Assembly: GCA_946406115.1 (NCBI GenBank)
Contig: OX291553.1
Span: 8,809,001-8,873,000 of the forward strand
From: Apoda limacodes
Taxonomy: Eukaryota > Arthropoda > Insecta > Lepidoptera > Limacodidae
DNA length: 64,000 nucleotides
Direction: 5' to 3'
Shown in pieces: positions 1 through 12,049 of this stretch; the stretch's first letter is position 1, and the number at the start of each line of letters is the position of its first letter. Position numbers and translations under genes: made by a program. The notes under the pieces are model-generated. The model made no database searches and was not told the DNA's origin. It saw nothing but the letters and a program-made list of their open reading frames with translations.

Positions 1-230
1 TATAATATACAGGTATGTCAGACAAATAGACAGACAGACAGGGTTACTTTTGCATTAATTATATTAGTATGGGCTATTTGTCTCAGAAAGATCAGGTAAG
101 AGCACTGCAGTATAGATGACGTAAAGACGTGACGAAGCTTCCTAAATCCTGCCCAACCTAAATGGACCCTTCTATCAGCTTCCATTTCGAAATGATTTTT
201 ACCCAACTGCACTATAATATCATCGTCAAA
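1..230 (-). repeat. Short dispersed repeat (partial, minus orientation)
   Basis: Read on the minus strand this opens with 'attagtat', 'aaagtaaccctgtctgtctg' and related words. The same opening occurs at about 10105 and 21430. It is a fragment of a short interspersed family; the left end is cut by the window edge. No coding capacity. Confidence 0.55.
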
Positions 231-1097
231 AAATGGTGTGTGTGAAATTTATTCGCTGTTTACATTTACTTATGCCTTGTCCTTTCCAGTTACAAGACTT
301 AAAGTCATCAGTGCGATTGTACAGTTTTGAGGACATGACATCCCCCGTTTCACTCCTTTTAGTAGCTGGATAGGTCATGTTTGACTGTTTTATAGAACTG
401 ATTTCGTTGTCGATCACACAGACATCTCGCAAACCTCGACGTATTGCCAGTCAACTTTCTTATAGTCTTGACACATGGGCTGCTGTCCGAGGATGTCTTC
501 TGAATAGTCTGCCTCACTGCTAGGATGTGCTATGTTTCCGTAACCCCCCAAACCCAGCCTATTTAGGTGGTTAAAAATCGTTCAAGACTGGCAAGAATAT
601 TTCTTATCTATTCGTGATAATTACCCTCGAAATAGCTTATAAACGTGGCCAGATCTGGCAATAATTTTTCAGCTGGCTGTGCTCTCCCTTATTGAAAAAT
701 AGGATCAAAATATCATGAATCAGAATCTACTACTTCGCCAAATAGTTTTACCATATGAATAATAATAGAGTAAAGTGCCTACAATGCCATTTTTACCGTA
801 TAAAAACAATATTTTGTACCAAGTCTGCCGTGCATGAACACTCACAAATTATGCTATGTTTGATATTTCATGACCACGCCCGCCACCACACCTGCGAGTT
901 GACGTGAACGAACACTTCGGCAGTGGGCCGCCTTAGTCTGCCGAAGGGCGCGTGCTGCCGACTGTATGTATGATATTACATGTGATTGACAAAAAAACAT
1001 TTCAGACATTTTCTTAGTCAATACAATATTTATCTATTAAAAGCGCTACATTTATAAGTCTAAAAAAATCACGTAAAATCTTATAAAATCTGCATAT
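231..1097. other. AT-rich intergenic DNA 3' of the pyruvate-kinase-like gene
   Basis: No gene is visible. The one local structure is a small perfect hairpin: CTTCGGCAG at 915-923 pairs with CTGCCGAAG at 938-946 across a 14-nt loop, inside a short GC-rich island (about 878-965). No clear polyadenylation signal was found for the minus-strand gene ending at 1098. Confidence 0.4.
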
Positions 1098-4000
1098 TTA
1101 ATGTATAGTCGCATCGGGACCAATGTAGACAATATTCATAGTATATATGGAATCCCGATGTTGGTAGATCAGGACCAATGGATCATTCACCCTGACAAAT
1201 CCTTGTTCAATTGCCCATTTCATACAAAAGTTGAACCGCTTCCTGATATCGATCGTCCATTCTTTTTCGGGTGTATCTAAGAAAATATAGTTTAATTACG
1301 ACACAGAAATAAAAGTATTTTCTCTTATTGTAATACAATTTAAAGTTCGAGCGCAATGAATTTTCCTCCTTACGTCTATAGGCATTAAAATGATTATTGC
1401 ACTTCACTGTGCAATACCTATCAATGCCTCTCTTTAAAAAATTTCTCCGTATGGAAATGGTATAAACTTACGACACTAGCGAACAAATACAAATATCGGG
1501 TCAGAAAATTTTGTAGCACTGGAACAGGACGCAGACTGTTTTACAACGTAGGCTGAGTAATAAGATCCCACCATCACCCTTAATACCCAATGAAATCCAA
1601 AAAATAAAAACTTACCCAAATAAAGCAAGGGTATGACTCCTCTCCACAAATGAAGTTTTTTGGCAACTGCAGGGTATCTAGTGACAGCTATGATAGGACA
1701 CTTGGGTCTGTATTTAGATATAAGTTGTACAGATTTGCCGTCTTTAGTACCCACTATCATGGCTGCTGCCGTCACCCTTTGGACAGCTAGAACTGCCCCC
1801 AATATAGTTCCCGTTAAATTATCGCAAGGCATCGGTGTCTAAAATAAAAGTTGTAAAAGGTTAGCTTTGAAATAGATAAGATTCGCGGCTTCATACAATC
1901 GAATGTCTCCCTTATTTTTGACGTTTACAGATCAAACACTAAAAAAATTTGTAGATATGATCTCAAGCCGTTCATGACAGTGGTTTTTCAAAATCCTAAA
2001 AAAAGTAATAAGCTTTTAATCGTATTTGAGCCCTTTGTATGAAAAGCTAGAATCATTTTAATCCTTTAAACCAGTAGTTCCCAAATTACGCTCAGGGCTC
2101 CACGGGAGACTCGACGGGTACGTTGGCGTGACAAAAAAATGAGGGTTCACAATTCTTAAGCGGGGATCCACGAAAATCTATCTGTTTTCGATAATCAAGA
2201 ACTAAAACGTTGTCTTGACTTCACCTATCAATGTAGGCAGATATAAGAAGCTCAGCGACTGTTACTTGTAAAAAACTTGTATATTCCATATTCAGTACAA
2301 CAACGTGTCGAGACTTGCACACAATCTGGCGTAAACTTGTTTGATTCTTTACCAATATAAATACGTTTGCCAAGGATAAACGTTACTTATAACATTAATA
2401 GAGTTTTTATTGCATTCAATAATTAGAATCAGTTTGCCGTCGGTACTTTGTTTATTTCATTGCAATAATTAATTAGGTAATCTTATTCTGTTGAAATAGC
2501 TACGTATTGTTGAGTAACACCACCTTATGATTACTAAAACAATGTTTTTTTTTATTTACAGCTAGGTAACTGATACGAAACATGGCTGAATCTAAGAAGA
2601 AATGACAACCGTATAGTGTTGATTATTTAAAATTTGGATTTGCCTTTTATGCAACAAAGTTTTCAGCAATATCTCTATGAAACCATCGAAGCTCAAAGAC
2701 CATCTAAGAAGGTCATCCTTGAAAAAGTTAAGGATTTGAAATATTTTCAAGCATTGAAGGAAAAATATGAAAAGAGACTGTGCACAGTATGTTCGCTTTA
2801 ACATCTGAAAGTAACGAAGATGGCTTGCGGGCATCTCACAAAACCGCACACAATAGTGTCTAATAAGTCTAATAAGAGAACAGTGAATTTTACCCGCTTT
2901 TGAAGAGGTTTTAAAATGTTCTGCACAAATCTTCATTTGACATACTCAAAAGAATTCCTTTGAGTAACAACAAAGACGTATTGATGAAATGCGCTCTGAT
3001 ATTGAAAGTTTCTTGTGTAATTATCTGCAAACAACTCATTTTTCTATTCAACGGGACAAAACAAGTTAACCTGATAATAAAGCATTATTATTGGCATGTG
3101 TTCGATTTGTTATGGACGAACAAATTCATGAAGAGCTACTTTACTAAAACTTTGGAGACGGACACTAAAGGTAAATCAATATTTAATGTCGTGAGTATTT
3201 TTTTAAGAAAAAATTGATTTCATTCACAAACGTTATTTCGGTGGCAACAGATGGAGCGCCTGCCATAGTCGGGCGAAATTGTGGGTTTATAAGCCATCTT
3301 AAAGAGTTATACCAGAGGTAACTGCAATTTCCTGTGTCCTCCACCGACGACACCTAGCCAAAAATTTGAGTGAAAGATAGCACCATTCGCTTTAATTTTT
3401 GATTAATGCAATTTACAAAATTACACTGGCATTTTGGCAAACTTTACTTTTTTGACATTCACTCACAGCACAATCAATTCATATATAAATTTGTGGTTGG
3501 AATTCAGCCGCAGCGCAAATTTCCATAGTTAGATCTAATCTTCACATTTTTTGTCGAGTTTTGGGAATATGGTAGAAATGTAGCTGCAGGGAGTCCACCG
3601 AAACCAGCTTAATTTGAAAGTGGTCTATGAGAAAAAATATCTAGGAACCTCTTATTTAAACCTTTAAACTATACATTTTAATAGAAAGCTGTCGCACTGC
3701 ATACCTAGATATTATTCCTAGAACACGCCTTGAAAATTCCATAGTGTTTGATTAGTGAGTGTCAAAAATAAGTGAGAAATTCGTTCGTTCATCGAAAAAC
3801 AGGATGCGATGCACCGCGATTCGTAATGAAGCTAGCTATAGCACATATATAGTACCTACCATCACTATTTTACCATATACAGCTATATAACATATATATA
3901 GCTACATCATTTCGCAGTATAAGAATTGTTGCAGATATTTAAAAATTTAAAAATTTTTTTTTTCAAATCATTTTTCCATTGTTTATAAAGCTTTTATGGT

Positions 4001-7000
4001 GTTTTTTTTTAGATTTTCAGGACACATAGGTACCTAGTGAAATAGAGGATACACAAAATTAATGACTTTGGAAGCTGATAACCTTCAAAATATACACCAG
4101 CTATTGGCTGCGACGAATGCTTTACATCAGGCTGACTGTAAGCTTATTTTCAACCTTAGTGTTATTAAAAATTCATAGGCCATAGGTTTCGGAAAAGTTT
4201 ATATAAAAGAACCCTTAAACCTCCCTCCCTCTTGCTTGGATATGCCTATGCTGGATATCCGACCACATCATAACGTGGTATAGGCAGCCGCTTTTTACTA
4301 AACACTTGAGTTCTGACAGGGGGTAATGCTGCTTCTGATGCAGTGAATCTGAACTAAAGTGGCTTCATAAATACATATGTCCCATATGTCATTATATTCA
4401 AGTTTTAAAGTAATAAGCTGTTAAATATAAGACCAGGGACGAAATACTACACCCTCATTGTCAGTTCCTGACAAACTGGCGAGGGTGAACCAGGTATGGG
4501 CAGAGGAGGGCAACAGCTGAGATTGACAAGAAGCGGAAGCAGGCCATCCAAATAAAAAAATAATATCGTTGACGCAGGCAGATGGACGGTATGGATGGAC
4601 AGGATGAAATCATAATGGGCATGTTATTGGATGGCACTTGGCTACGGAACCCTAAAAATAAAGAACTCTTAACAATATATTTTTAAAACACTACACACTA
4701 CTATTAAAAAAGAATACCTACTTCTTTTTCAAAAACATAATCAAATAGTTTTTTTCAGGTTCGTTCGGAATATGCACCATTCCAATTAAAAAATTCTTAT
4801 AACAAAAACTATACTTTGAATTTATTTAGTCTTGTTGTGTTTTTATAATTTTGCGAACTTCAATACTTATATTATCTTTGTATTAAAACTAAATGGGAGC
4901 ATTATTTATTATTGACTGGTATAAAAAATAAAGTGTACCGACGTATCACTAATAATGTATTGTGACTACTAAGTTGTAAGAACAATCCACGTTTCTGAAT
5001 TTTTTTTAGTGAAAAAAAACCCTTTTGCACACTTGGAAACACGCGGCTTTTCCACGCAGAACGATAAAGAAAGCCTTTCCGAGCGAATGAGATGAAATTG
5101 TAGATTGTATTTATTACAAGGGTGCAAAATGATTTTTTACTATTCTAATATTCTAGATTAGAATCCCGAGCATAGCGATATATACGTCACCCGAACTAAA
5201 AAATATTTTGTGACCGAGTGATACACTTTACTTTTCATCCCCCTCTATAAAAAAAGAAATAAAAGGCGCTTGTAGATAAAACACATGAAAAAAAAATTAA
5301 ATTAATAAATAATGTTTAAAGTAAAAAGATTTATTAAAAAAATATATATTTACATGTGAAACATTTCGTCAGTTTTGAAATGTTATATTTTATGAAATAT
5401 CGTCGAAAAGAGCAGATAACAAAGACGCAGTTCGCATTTTATTTTTATCAGAAATTGATCAAATTATGTGATTAAAGTTTGTTTTTATTTATTAATTAAT
5501 TATGTTATAAAAAGTAGTTGATGCTATATTTACAACCGCAATGAAATTGAGCGTCGAGAAAACTGTTTATGAAATATTCGGCTGGTGGCAGTGTTACCAA
5601 AGACTTCACGATAAGAACCCTACAAAACCTAATTTAATGCAAGTCAACTCGACACCTTTCTATAATAATGGACAGTAAATACCCTAGTATACGATAATAT
5701 AATATTAAAACCCCGCCATACCCTTTCTAAAAGCTTATAAAATACATCCTTTGTCCAAATTACAGCTTCGGCTTCTTTACACATACTAGCTAGACAAGCG
5801 ACAGTTTCTACAGGATAGGATCCAATAGCAGTTTCAGATGAAAGTGCAAGACAATCAGCTCCATCAATGATACAATTCCAGATGTCAGCTAGCTCACATC
5901 TCGCTGGGTTTTTCTTCTTTTTCATACTGCTAAGCAGTCTGGCTAAAATAATGACTGGAATGTTGGCCTGCAATGTGAAGGATACAAAATAATAAATTTT
6001 GATTACGTTGAACTCAAAAAAAACACATATTTTTATCTTATTTATATAATAACCAAATTTAGCGCAATCAGAGCCACGGGCAAAAGCTATTAGTTATAGA
6101 ATCTGTTGTACTCAAACTAAAAACACATATTTTTTTATATAATTTACCTTGTTAGCTTGCGATATCATATTCTTTTGTATTAAGATTAGGTCTTTACAAG
6201 AGATTTCTTCTGCTAGTTCAGGTCTGGATATTGCTACAGCATCAGCTTCCTGTTGATTTATTATTGTTATAACAAAATATTAACAGTTAACAACAAAACT
6301 TAATTTTGTTTATTTCTAATTAACAAAAAGTTTCCTTCTATACTTTTAAATTAAATAGATTTTTCTATTTCTACTACTCTATTAAACGGTTCATTTTTAC
6401 GTATTTCTAACGGTACTAAGTATAGTAATTAAGCAGTCTAAGCTACAAGGGTTTTTGCACTACAAAAGGTGAAGTAGAAATTGATCTATATTGCTTAGGT
6501 ACAGGCACCTCATAAAAAAAAACAAATTTTCAATCATCTTGCTGAACTGACAATTGCTCTTATTGTGCGTTAAGAGGATACACTTCGCGGCGTCTTGCAG
6601 CGGGTTTGATACAAACGAATTTTACACTTATTTTGACACTTGTTGATCAAACAACACGAAATTTTTAATGCATATTCTAATAATAAATATCTAGGTCTGC
6701 AGTGTGCCAGTTTTCTATAAAATTTTATAGTTCCAAAGTTATACAGGATTCTAGTTTTTCATACAAATGGTTTTAAAAAAGATTAATCAGTAAATGTCAA
6801 AAACAAATGAGAAATTCGTTTGTATGAAGCCCGCTGCAAGGCGCCGCGAAGTGTATCCTTTTAAGGCTTACAAACTAAACAAAGTCACTTTCCGCCGTCT
6901 TTAGCAATGTATATTTGCCGACTGGGAGCTTTATTACACATGGCATACACATACGCATAAATTTCTAACAGATGGCGGTGTAAGTTAGTTTATCGTCATA

Positions 7001-10000
7001 AGCATGTCCGGGTTCCATACATTACTAACAGATGGCGGTGTAAGTTAGTTTGAGAAATACGGGCGAATAGCGCCGTGGGTAATAGCTACATCTCTGTTGT
7101 AACAGTTGACGCTACAGTGCATTATAACAACGTCTGCCGGGCCAGCTAGTGAAAAATAATTGCTTATTTCTGCCGAACGTGATGGTGATAGTTCACAAAA
7201 TCAAAGTTGAGATTTTGGTGGTGTTTGCTATTAAGTATTGGCAATATAAGCTTTTTATTTTTAATTTATTTATTTAAAATTTTCAAACAATGATTTTATT
7301 TCATACTAGTACATTGTATATTATGGGTGGTCAGAAGAAATTACTAACGCGAGGCTATAGGCCCAAGGTTATTTATTTTTCGCAAAGCAAAGCGCGCTTT
7401 TATAGAACTCACGGGCGCTAATGACGCGCCTATTCCTTCAAGTATGTATAAAAGCTGTCTGTTCAAAATATGAACTATGAGCACACAACAAGCGAGCAAC
7501 TACAAGTTTTATTTGAAGCTAAAACTTTTTAATTCATGAATTCTCTTAATATCTAGTATTATATAAATACTATATTTGACAGTTGCAAATGTTATGAAAA
7601 ACACTTTGAGTAAAACGGGCGGAACAGAAATGACAAACAAGAGTCATTAAAGCCTTCGGGCCTTAGGCTTCTAAATAGCCTCTCGTCAGTAATTTTATCC
7701 TTACCACACTTAACACACAATGTACCTACTAAAGCGTTTTAAAATAAATTTTATTAGATCGACAGCAACTGAATATAAATAACTCTAATAAACTTAGTAG
7801 GTTAACATATAAAATAGTTGTTTACGAGTAATATATCTTTGAAGTTGAGAAACCCTTCGACTGTAGTAATCTTGGCAACAATACATATTGACTTTCCCTT
7901 TTCCCCTAATACTTGTTTAAGATCTTTCACACATTTTTTCGCTTGAACGGATGCCATAATCAGTATATCCACCTGAAAGTACGAAAGTAACTTGAAATTA
8001 TGAAGTATATTTGCGATAACAGGAAATTACAGCAATAGAAAAGAAAAAAAGAAAACATTTGGTGGGTCCGTGACTGGAATGCCGGAGTGCGTAATGCCTT
8101 GTCTGCTGAAACGAAAAGTGTGGGCCTTCTAGAACGCTGCTAGCACGTCTTCCGGCGATGAAAAATGTATCCCTTTCAGCTTTTAGGGAATAAAAAGAAG
8201 TCGCAAGGTGCTAGATCAGGAGGGTGACCAAAGACTCTGACCGGTGTGGTGTCCAGGAAGTCCCTCGTTTTGAGCGCTGAGTGCGCGGGCGCGTTGTCAT
8301 GGTGAAGCAGTACCCCGCGGAGCCCGGTGTTCGGTCGCTTCTTGCTCATTGCAGACAAAATTTCTAGCAGGCATATTGTGGTATACTATTCGGCGTTGAT
8401 GCTGCTTTGGTCTCGTAATGGAATTAAAACCAGATACCCAGTCAAAGTGAAGAAACTAGCGATCAAAATTTTTCCCTGCGCTTTTCGATCACTTCACTTT
8501 CGTAGGCGTTAGTTCGTTTTGAAACAGCTAAACTGTCGACTGACGCTTCTGTTTCTGGATCGCATTAATAAATCCAGGATTCGTCACCTGTCACAATGTC
8601 GTTAACGCGCCAAGACGAGCCTGCTTCAAATTTTTGAATCATATCACGGCACCACTCCACACAGGTCTGCTTCTGAGCTTCGGTGACGTTGTGCACCCAG
8701 CGGGAGACTATCCGCCTTACGCGAAGGTGCTCGTGTAGAATCTTGTGAACGCTTCCCGAACTAATCTGCAGTGTATGCTGAATCTCTTCGTATGTTATTC
8801 GCCTATTTTCTTCAATTAAATGTTTTACTGCCAGCACAATTTCTTCCGTGACAGTCGTCGTAAGACGATGTTCATCGTCCAAAGTAAGGCGACCGCGCTT
8901 GAACTCGCTATGCCTTCGGTAGATGGTTGCTTTTGAAGGTCCTTCATCCATAAAAGCCATTTAAAGTCTCTTTTTAGACCACATTTAAAATCGTACAAAA
9001 CATCGCACGAAAATGTTTCGATGCAGATCCATTTTTAAATGAGACACGACAATTTAATTTGGCTCTCAAAAAATGAGGAAGGAAATTCAAAATTCGAACA
9101 ATGGTATTTCTACTTTTAAATAACCAAATTTTTCAAAATGGCTAGTTGCGAGTGCCTAATACATAAAAACTTTTTTTCGCAATACTTTTAGCGTGGCCGG
9201 GTTGTACGTATTTACAAAAAAAAGTATAGTGGCAAACATGCGAGCGGTGTGCCTAATGATAAGATTAATATATGTATTTGTATCCCTTGTCTGGTATCCA
9301 TAGTTCAAACTTTGCTGAAATTGCGACAAGGTGGCGCTGTGACCTAAATTATTTATTATTACCTAATTATATATTTGAAACTCTAATTGGTTAAATTAGT
9401 GCCAAGAATGTATCTTCCTTGACACACCACTGATATTCGATAGTTACCTCTTAATAACATATATACGCAGACCTACCTCGTGTTCTAGGAGTATTTCTAG
9501 ATCATGTTTATCTTGTTTAGACAAACTTGTTTCGTTAAAAATAGGATTTGGTATGAAAATGTCTTTATAGGATCCTAATGTACCCCCTTTTTCTATTAAA
9601 CATCTGATATTTTCAGCAGATATCATTTCTACTTTTAAAATAATATTGTCTTCATCTAAGAAAATCTGTGTGTCCTTTGTAATTCTCTCTACTTGATTTT
9701 TGTAGTTAACAAATATTGTGAACTGAGTACACATACTTCTATAATATTCGTTTGACGATAAATTGACTTCCGCTCCCGTTTTCAATTCAACTGACTCGCC
9801 AATGTACTGTCAAAAAGAAATAAGGATTATGTTTAATTTTAATATAAAAATAAAAGGTTTAAAAAAAAAACAAATTTAGTGTGGTATCAACTACACATGC
9901 AACTTTTATTTGTATAAATTAAATTCAGAACTTTCTCTTATTTCATAAATACGAATAAATTTTTCGAAAAATGTTAGATCACTTTATTTTTACCTAAGGT

Positions 10001-11983
10001 TAAAAAACTTATATAAAAATCAGCATCCTCGAAAACATTACCATATAACATATAGTCTGTGACCATAATGATACAAAAAAAGTATAATATGTATCCAAGT
10101 ATTGTAATCCATACTAATATTATAAATGCAAAAGTAACTTTGTCTATCTGTCTGTTGACTCTTCACGCTAAATCCGCTGTACCGATTAAGATGAAATTTG
10201 GCATGGAGATCGGAGTCCCGAGAAATGACATAAGCTACTTGAAAAGTGTGAGTCGGTTTTTTTATAAATGCCGAGTTACCGTTAAAATCCTACACCGATA
10301 ACTGAATTTAGGGCGGGTGAAAGCGCGGACAGAAGCTAGTACCTAATTATATTAAGTAATAAAGGAATACAAGAAAACGTTCTCTCTTTTAAATTTCACT
10401 CTTTAGAAGCTACTGAGCCTAAAACATTTTGATGGTAGCTATTTACGGTGGTAAAAGCCTCAAATTTTCACGGAACAATGATGGATTATCTACAAAATAA
10501 TAAAAAGTTAAAATTAAGGAGGTTCCCTATACAAGAGACACGTTTTCGTTGTTCTTGATTATTACAGACTGAGCTCCAAAGTATAATAAGAAAAATTTCA
10601 ACTGTCTAACTATCACGGTTCATGAGATACAGCCTGGTGACAGACGGACGGACGGACAGCGGAGTCTTAGTAAAAGGGTCCCGTTTTTTAACCTTTGGGT
10701 TGGGAACCCTAAAAACCGGCAAAGTGTGAGATAGGCCTGAGATATTAACATTTTAAATTACCGTTACAGCGCCATCTAGCGAATATTATAAGAGAAACAT
10801 TATCACATCTGTTTGTTGAAAATGTTATTCAGAATTAAGCAACGTCGGGCTTGGTCAGTCATTTGATGGGTGACCGCTTATTTCTGATTGTGTTCGTAAA
10901 TGATGTAGCTAATTGGTGGTACGGAACCCACGGTGCGCGAGTCCGAAAGTCCTTAAATATATAAGAACCAAATGATTTATACATTTGCAATTCTTCCAGT
11001 ATAAAGTTTGAACCCTGCCAGCCGCGCTGCTATTGCTAAAGGATAAATCTTGCCCATTTTGGAACCATAGTCCTTGGCAGCTTGTCGAAGGTTTTTTATA
11101 GTCTTAATATGGTCTTGTGTAGAACCAAATTCAAAATTGAGTAGTGCTATGTTCATTCCAGCCTCCATCATCTTATGCATAACTTCAATGTTATTCGTAG
11201 AGGGACCTGTTGACAATTTCAGTACCTACTTACATATTTGTAATTGGCAACATGTGGTATTATAGTCACCAATGTTGCCAGTTACCCAAACAATAACTGC
11301 TGCTAATCTACTTCTATATCATTATACTGTCTAATTTTAAAAAAAAGGCACAATAATATGGTGGAACGGTTTAGCTGACCACAAATTACCGATTTTGTGG
11401 GGTTCATAGTCAACAAGGAACCCTTATAGTTTTGCCATGTCCGTCCGTCTGTCTCTTCGCGGCTTAGCTCAGATACTCTTTGTACTAGAAAACTGTAATT
11501 AGGCATAAAGTGACAAAGTGGTTGAAATAAAATCTAAATATTTGCAAAATATATAATTAATCTATTTGCAAAGTATTCAGCTTTAAAGTACTAATTATTG
11601 TCTGTTAATGGATATGTGTAAAATTAACGAAAGTTAGGTTAGTAAGCCTAGTATGCTTTACAAGTTAAAAATAACTTATAAAATGTACTTGGAGAATAGT
11701 GATGAGACTGACGGGCAACTGCGGAACCTTATATGCCCAACACGCACTTGGCCGCTTTGTGTATGTTTGTTCGAGCATCACGCTAAAACGACTAGATCGA
11801 TTTTGATGAAACTTTGTTTGGCTCTCCGTATAATCTATACAAATATCTTCCAATATTACCCATAGTTGCCATAATTCCTGTGAGCCTCTGACATCCCGCT
11901 GGTGCGTACATATCCAAGTTCAACATTTGGTCGAGCTCAGCATTGGCATAGGTCGCTTTGACCTGTTGGCCTGGTAACTGCAT
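1098..11983 (-). CDS. Pyruvate-kinase-like protein, probable pseudoenzyme (8 coding exons, 524 aa)
   Basis: Coding exons, 5' to 3' on the minus strand: 11983-11860, 11206-10983, 9806-9477, 7972-7826, 6249-6148, 5967-5722, 1838-1616, 1276-1098. Every junction has AG/GT and the phases join exactly (1, 0, 0, 0, 0, 0, 1), giving 524 codons and TAA, the usual length for this family. Seen features: N-terminal LDxxLNLD-like helix; GIMATMGPST (for GIICTIGPAS); B domain at about 117-215; GEKGKSICIVAKI; DGADCLALSSETA at 343-355; SKYRPKCPIIAVTR at 432-445. Residues that should bind K+, Mg2+ and phosphoenolpyruvate are largely replaced (human muscle numbering in brackets): L63 (R73), E67 (S77), R103-L104 (D113-T114), T262 (E272), E286 (D296), R319 (T328). 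The lysine corresponding to K270 is kept as K260. The start is the first in-frame ATG of the first recognisable exon, which opens at 11992 after an AG; an upstream exon cannot be excluded. Insects are known to carry divergent pyruvate kinase paralogues; a catalytic role is doubtful here. The introns hold hAT, MITE and mariner remnants. Confidence 0.88.
2582..3365 (+). pseudogene. hAT-superfamily (ZBED-like) transposase remnant
   Basis: Within the last large intron of the pyruvate-kinase-like gene, on the opposite strand. Starting at an ATG at 2582, broken frames give MAESKKK, a stop, then a 'YLKFGF' start, 'ESNEDGLRASHKTAHNSV', 'LKRIPLSNNKDVLMK', 'ETDTKGKSIFNVV', and 'VATDGAPAIVGRNCGF' followed by 'SHLKELYQR'. 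The order and wording match ZBED/GTF2IRD2-type hAT transposases (IPLSNDTVSRR..., T.G..IF, CTDGAPAM.G). Stops and frameshifts throughout and loss of the C-terminal half make it dead. The family is recognised from memory; the boundaries are approximate. Confidence 0.7.
3366..5643. other. Intron with dispersed repeat fragments
   Basis: Part of the 3.9-kb intron between the exons at 5722 and 1838. The piece at about 4300-4520 (marked by 'gtggcttcataaatacat', 'agtaataagc' and 'accctcattg') recurs at about 42800-42950. The piece at about 4570-4660 resembles the 'tacggaaccctaaaa' family in minus orientation. The end of the divergent MITE seen at 6571 may recur at about 3750-3790 ('tgagaaattcgtt'). 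No coding exon was found. Confidence 0.4.
6571..6866. mobile_element. MITE with ~50-bp terminal inverted repeats
   Basis: Left arm about 6571-6623 and right arm about 6812-6863 are inverted copies sharing 'aggatacacttcgcggcg' and 'acaaacgaattt'. The ~190-bp centre has no coding capacity. It lies in a pyruvate-kinase-like intron. Superfamily not identifiable from sequence alone; no clear target-site duplication was found. Confidence 0.65.
6965..7051. repeat. 27-bp direct repeat, 60-bp spacing
   Basis: A 27-bp word starting CTAACAGATGGCGGTG and ending TAGTTT occurs at 6965-6991 and again, identical, at 7025-7051. The sequence between the copies is not otherwise repeated. Probably a short local duplication inside a transposon remnant. 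Confidence 0.7.
7338..7695. mobile_element. Non-autonomous TIR element carrying a TATA-box-like core
   Basis: The ends are imperfect inverted repeats: left about 7338-7370 ('attactaacgcgaggctat'), right about 7651-7695 ('atagcctctcgtcagtaat'). The centre contains 'gtataaaagctgtctgtt' at about 7446, a good TATA box, followed by a purine-rich stretch. A second copy of the central ~180 bp, without the ends, lies at about 52060-52240 in a NIFK intron. No ORF. Confidence 0.5.
8105..9032 (-). pseudogene. Mariner (Tc1/mariner) transposase pseudogene
   Basis: Minus-strand frames spell a decayed mariner transposase. A possible start at 9032 (MDLHRNIF) shifts frame into 'YDFKCGLKRDFK'; a long open segment at 8565-8960 (EGPSKATIYR, helix-turn-helix 'EIQHTLQISSGSVHKILHE', 'VTGDESWIY') ends in a stop; a second open segment at 8176-8358 gives LLHHDNAPAHSA and LAPCDFFLFPK. 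The three catalytic aspartates of the D,D34D triad are still visible (GDES, HDNA, APCD), but stops and frameshifts separate them. It lies in the intron between pyruvate-kinase-like exons 3 and 4. Terminal inverted repeats were not identified. Confidence 0.85.
9230..9340 (+). repeat. SINE 3' tail fragment
   Basis: The words 'tgtctggtatccata' and 'ctttgct' followed by 'ggcgctgtg' match the tail of the tRNA-like SINE at 42500-42760, and in reverse the fragment at 27605-27675. Only the tail is present here. Confidence 0.5.
10085..10335 (+). repeat. Short dispersed repeat, nearly complete copy
   Basis: Opens 'atactaatattataaatg', contains 'gtctatctgtctgt', 'gatgaaatttggcatgga', and closes 'gcgcggacagaagctagta'. 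Fragments with the same opening or ending lie at 1-230, 21430 and 37655-37865. Non-coding; a family of this type is widespread in Lepidoptera. Lies in a pyruvate-kinase-like intron. Confidence 0.6.
10510..10720 (-). repeat. Dispersed repeat fragment ('agggttccgtaccc' family)
   Basis: Contains 'catgagatacagcctggtg', 'cagacggacggacgg' and 'gggaaccctaaaa', the reverse of the complete copy at 51306-51745. Other fragments are at 11330-11510, 12490-12905, 36961-37200, 47785-47990 and 48600-48780. Confidence 0.55.
10830..10965 (+). repeat. 5S-rRNA-derived SINE fragment
   Basis: The stretch 'aattaagcaacgtcgggc' at 10833 followed by 'gatgggtgaccgc' at 10865-10877 is the 3' half of a 5S rRNA, including the internal control region used by RNA polymerase III. 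After it comes an unrelated tail with 'ggtacggaaccca' and 'gcgcgagtcc'. The 5' half of 5S rRNA is absent and bases differ from a functional gene, so this is a retroposed, 5S-headed SINE and not a 5S gene. It sits in the intron just 5' of the exon ending at 10983. Confidence 0.6.
11310..11850. repeat. Fragments of two dispersed repeat families
   Basis: About 11380-11510 carries 'aacccttatagttttgcca' and 'gtccgtccgtctgtctc' (the 'ggttccgt' family). About 11740-11850 carries 'tcacgctaaaacgactagat' and 'gatgaaactt' (the family seen at 10085). Both lie in the intron between pyruvate-kinase-like exons 1 and 2. Non-coding. Confidence 0.45.
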
Positions 11984-12049
11984 TGAGTCATACTGCAGAT
12001 TAAATGTTAAAAACTGGTCAAGGTGAGAGGTGATCCACAGCAAACCCAA

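Noticed and set aside
10830..10900. 5S rRNA gene
   Set aside because: Only the 3' half matches, with substitutions, and it is fused to a repeat tail; called a SINE.
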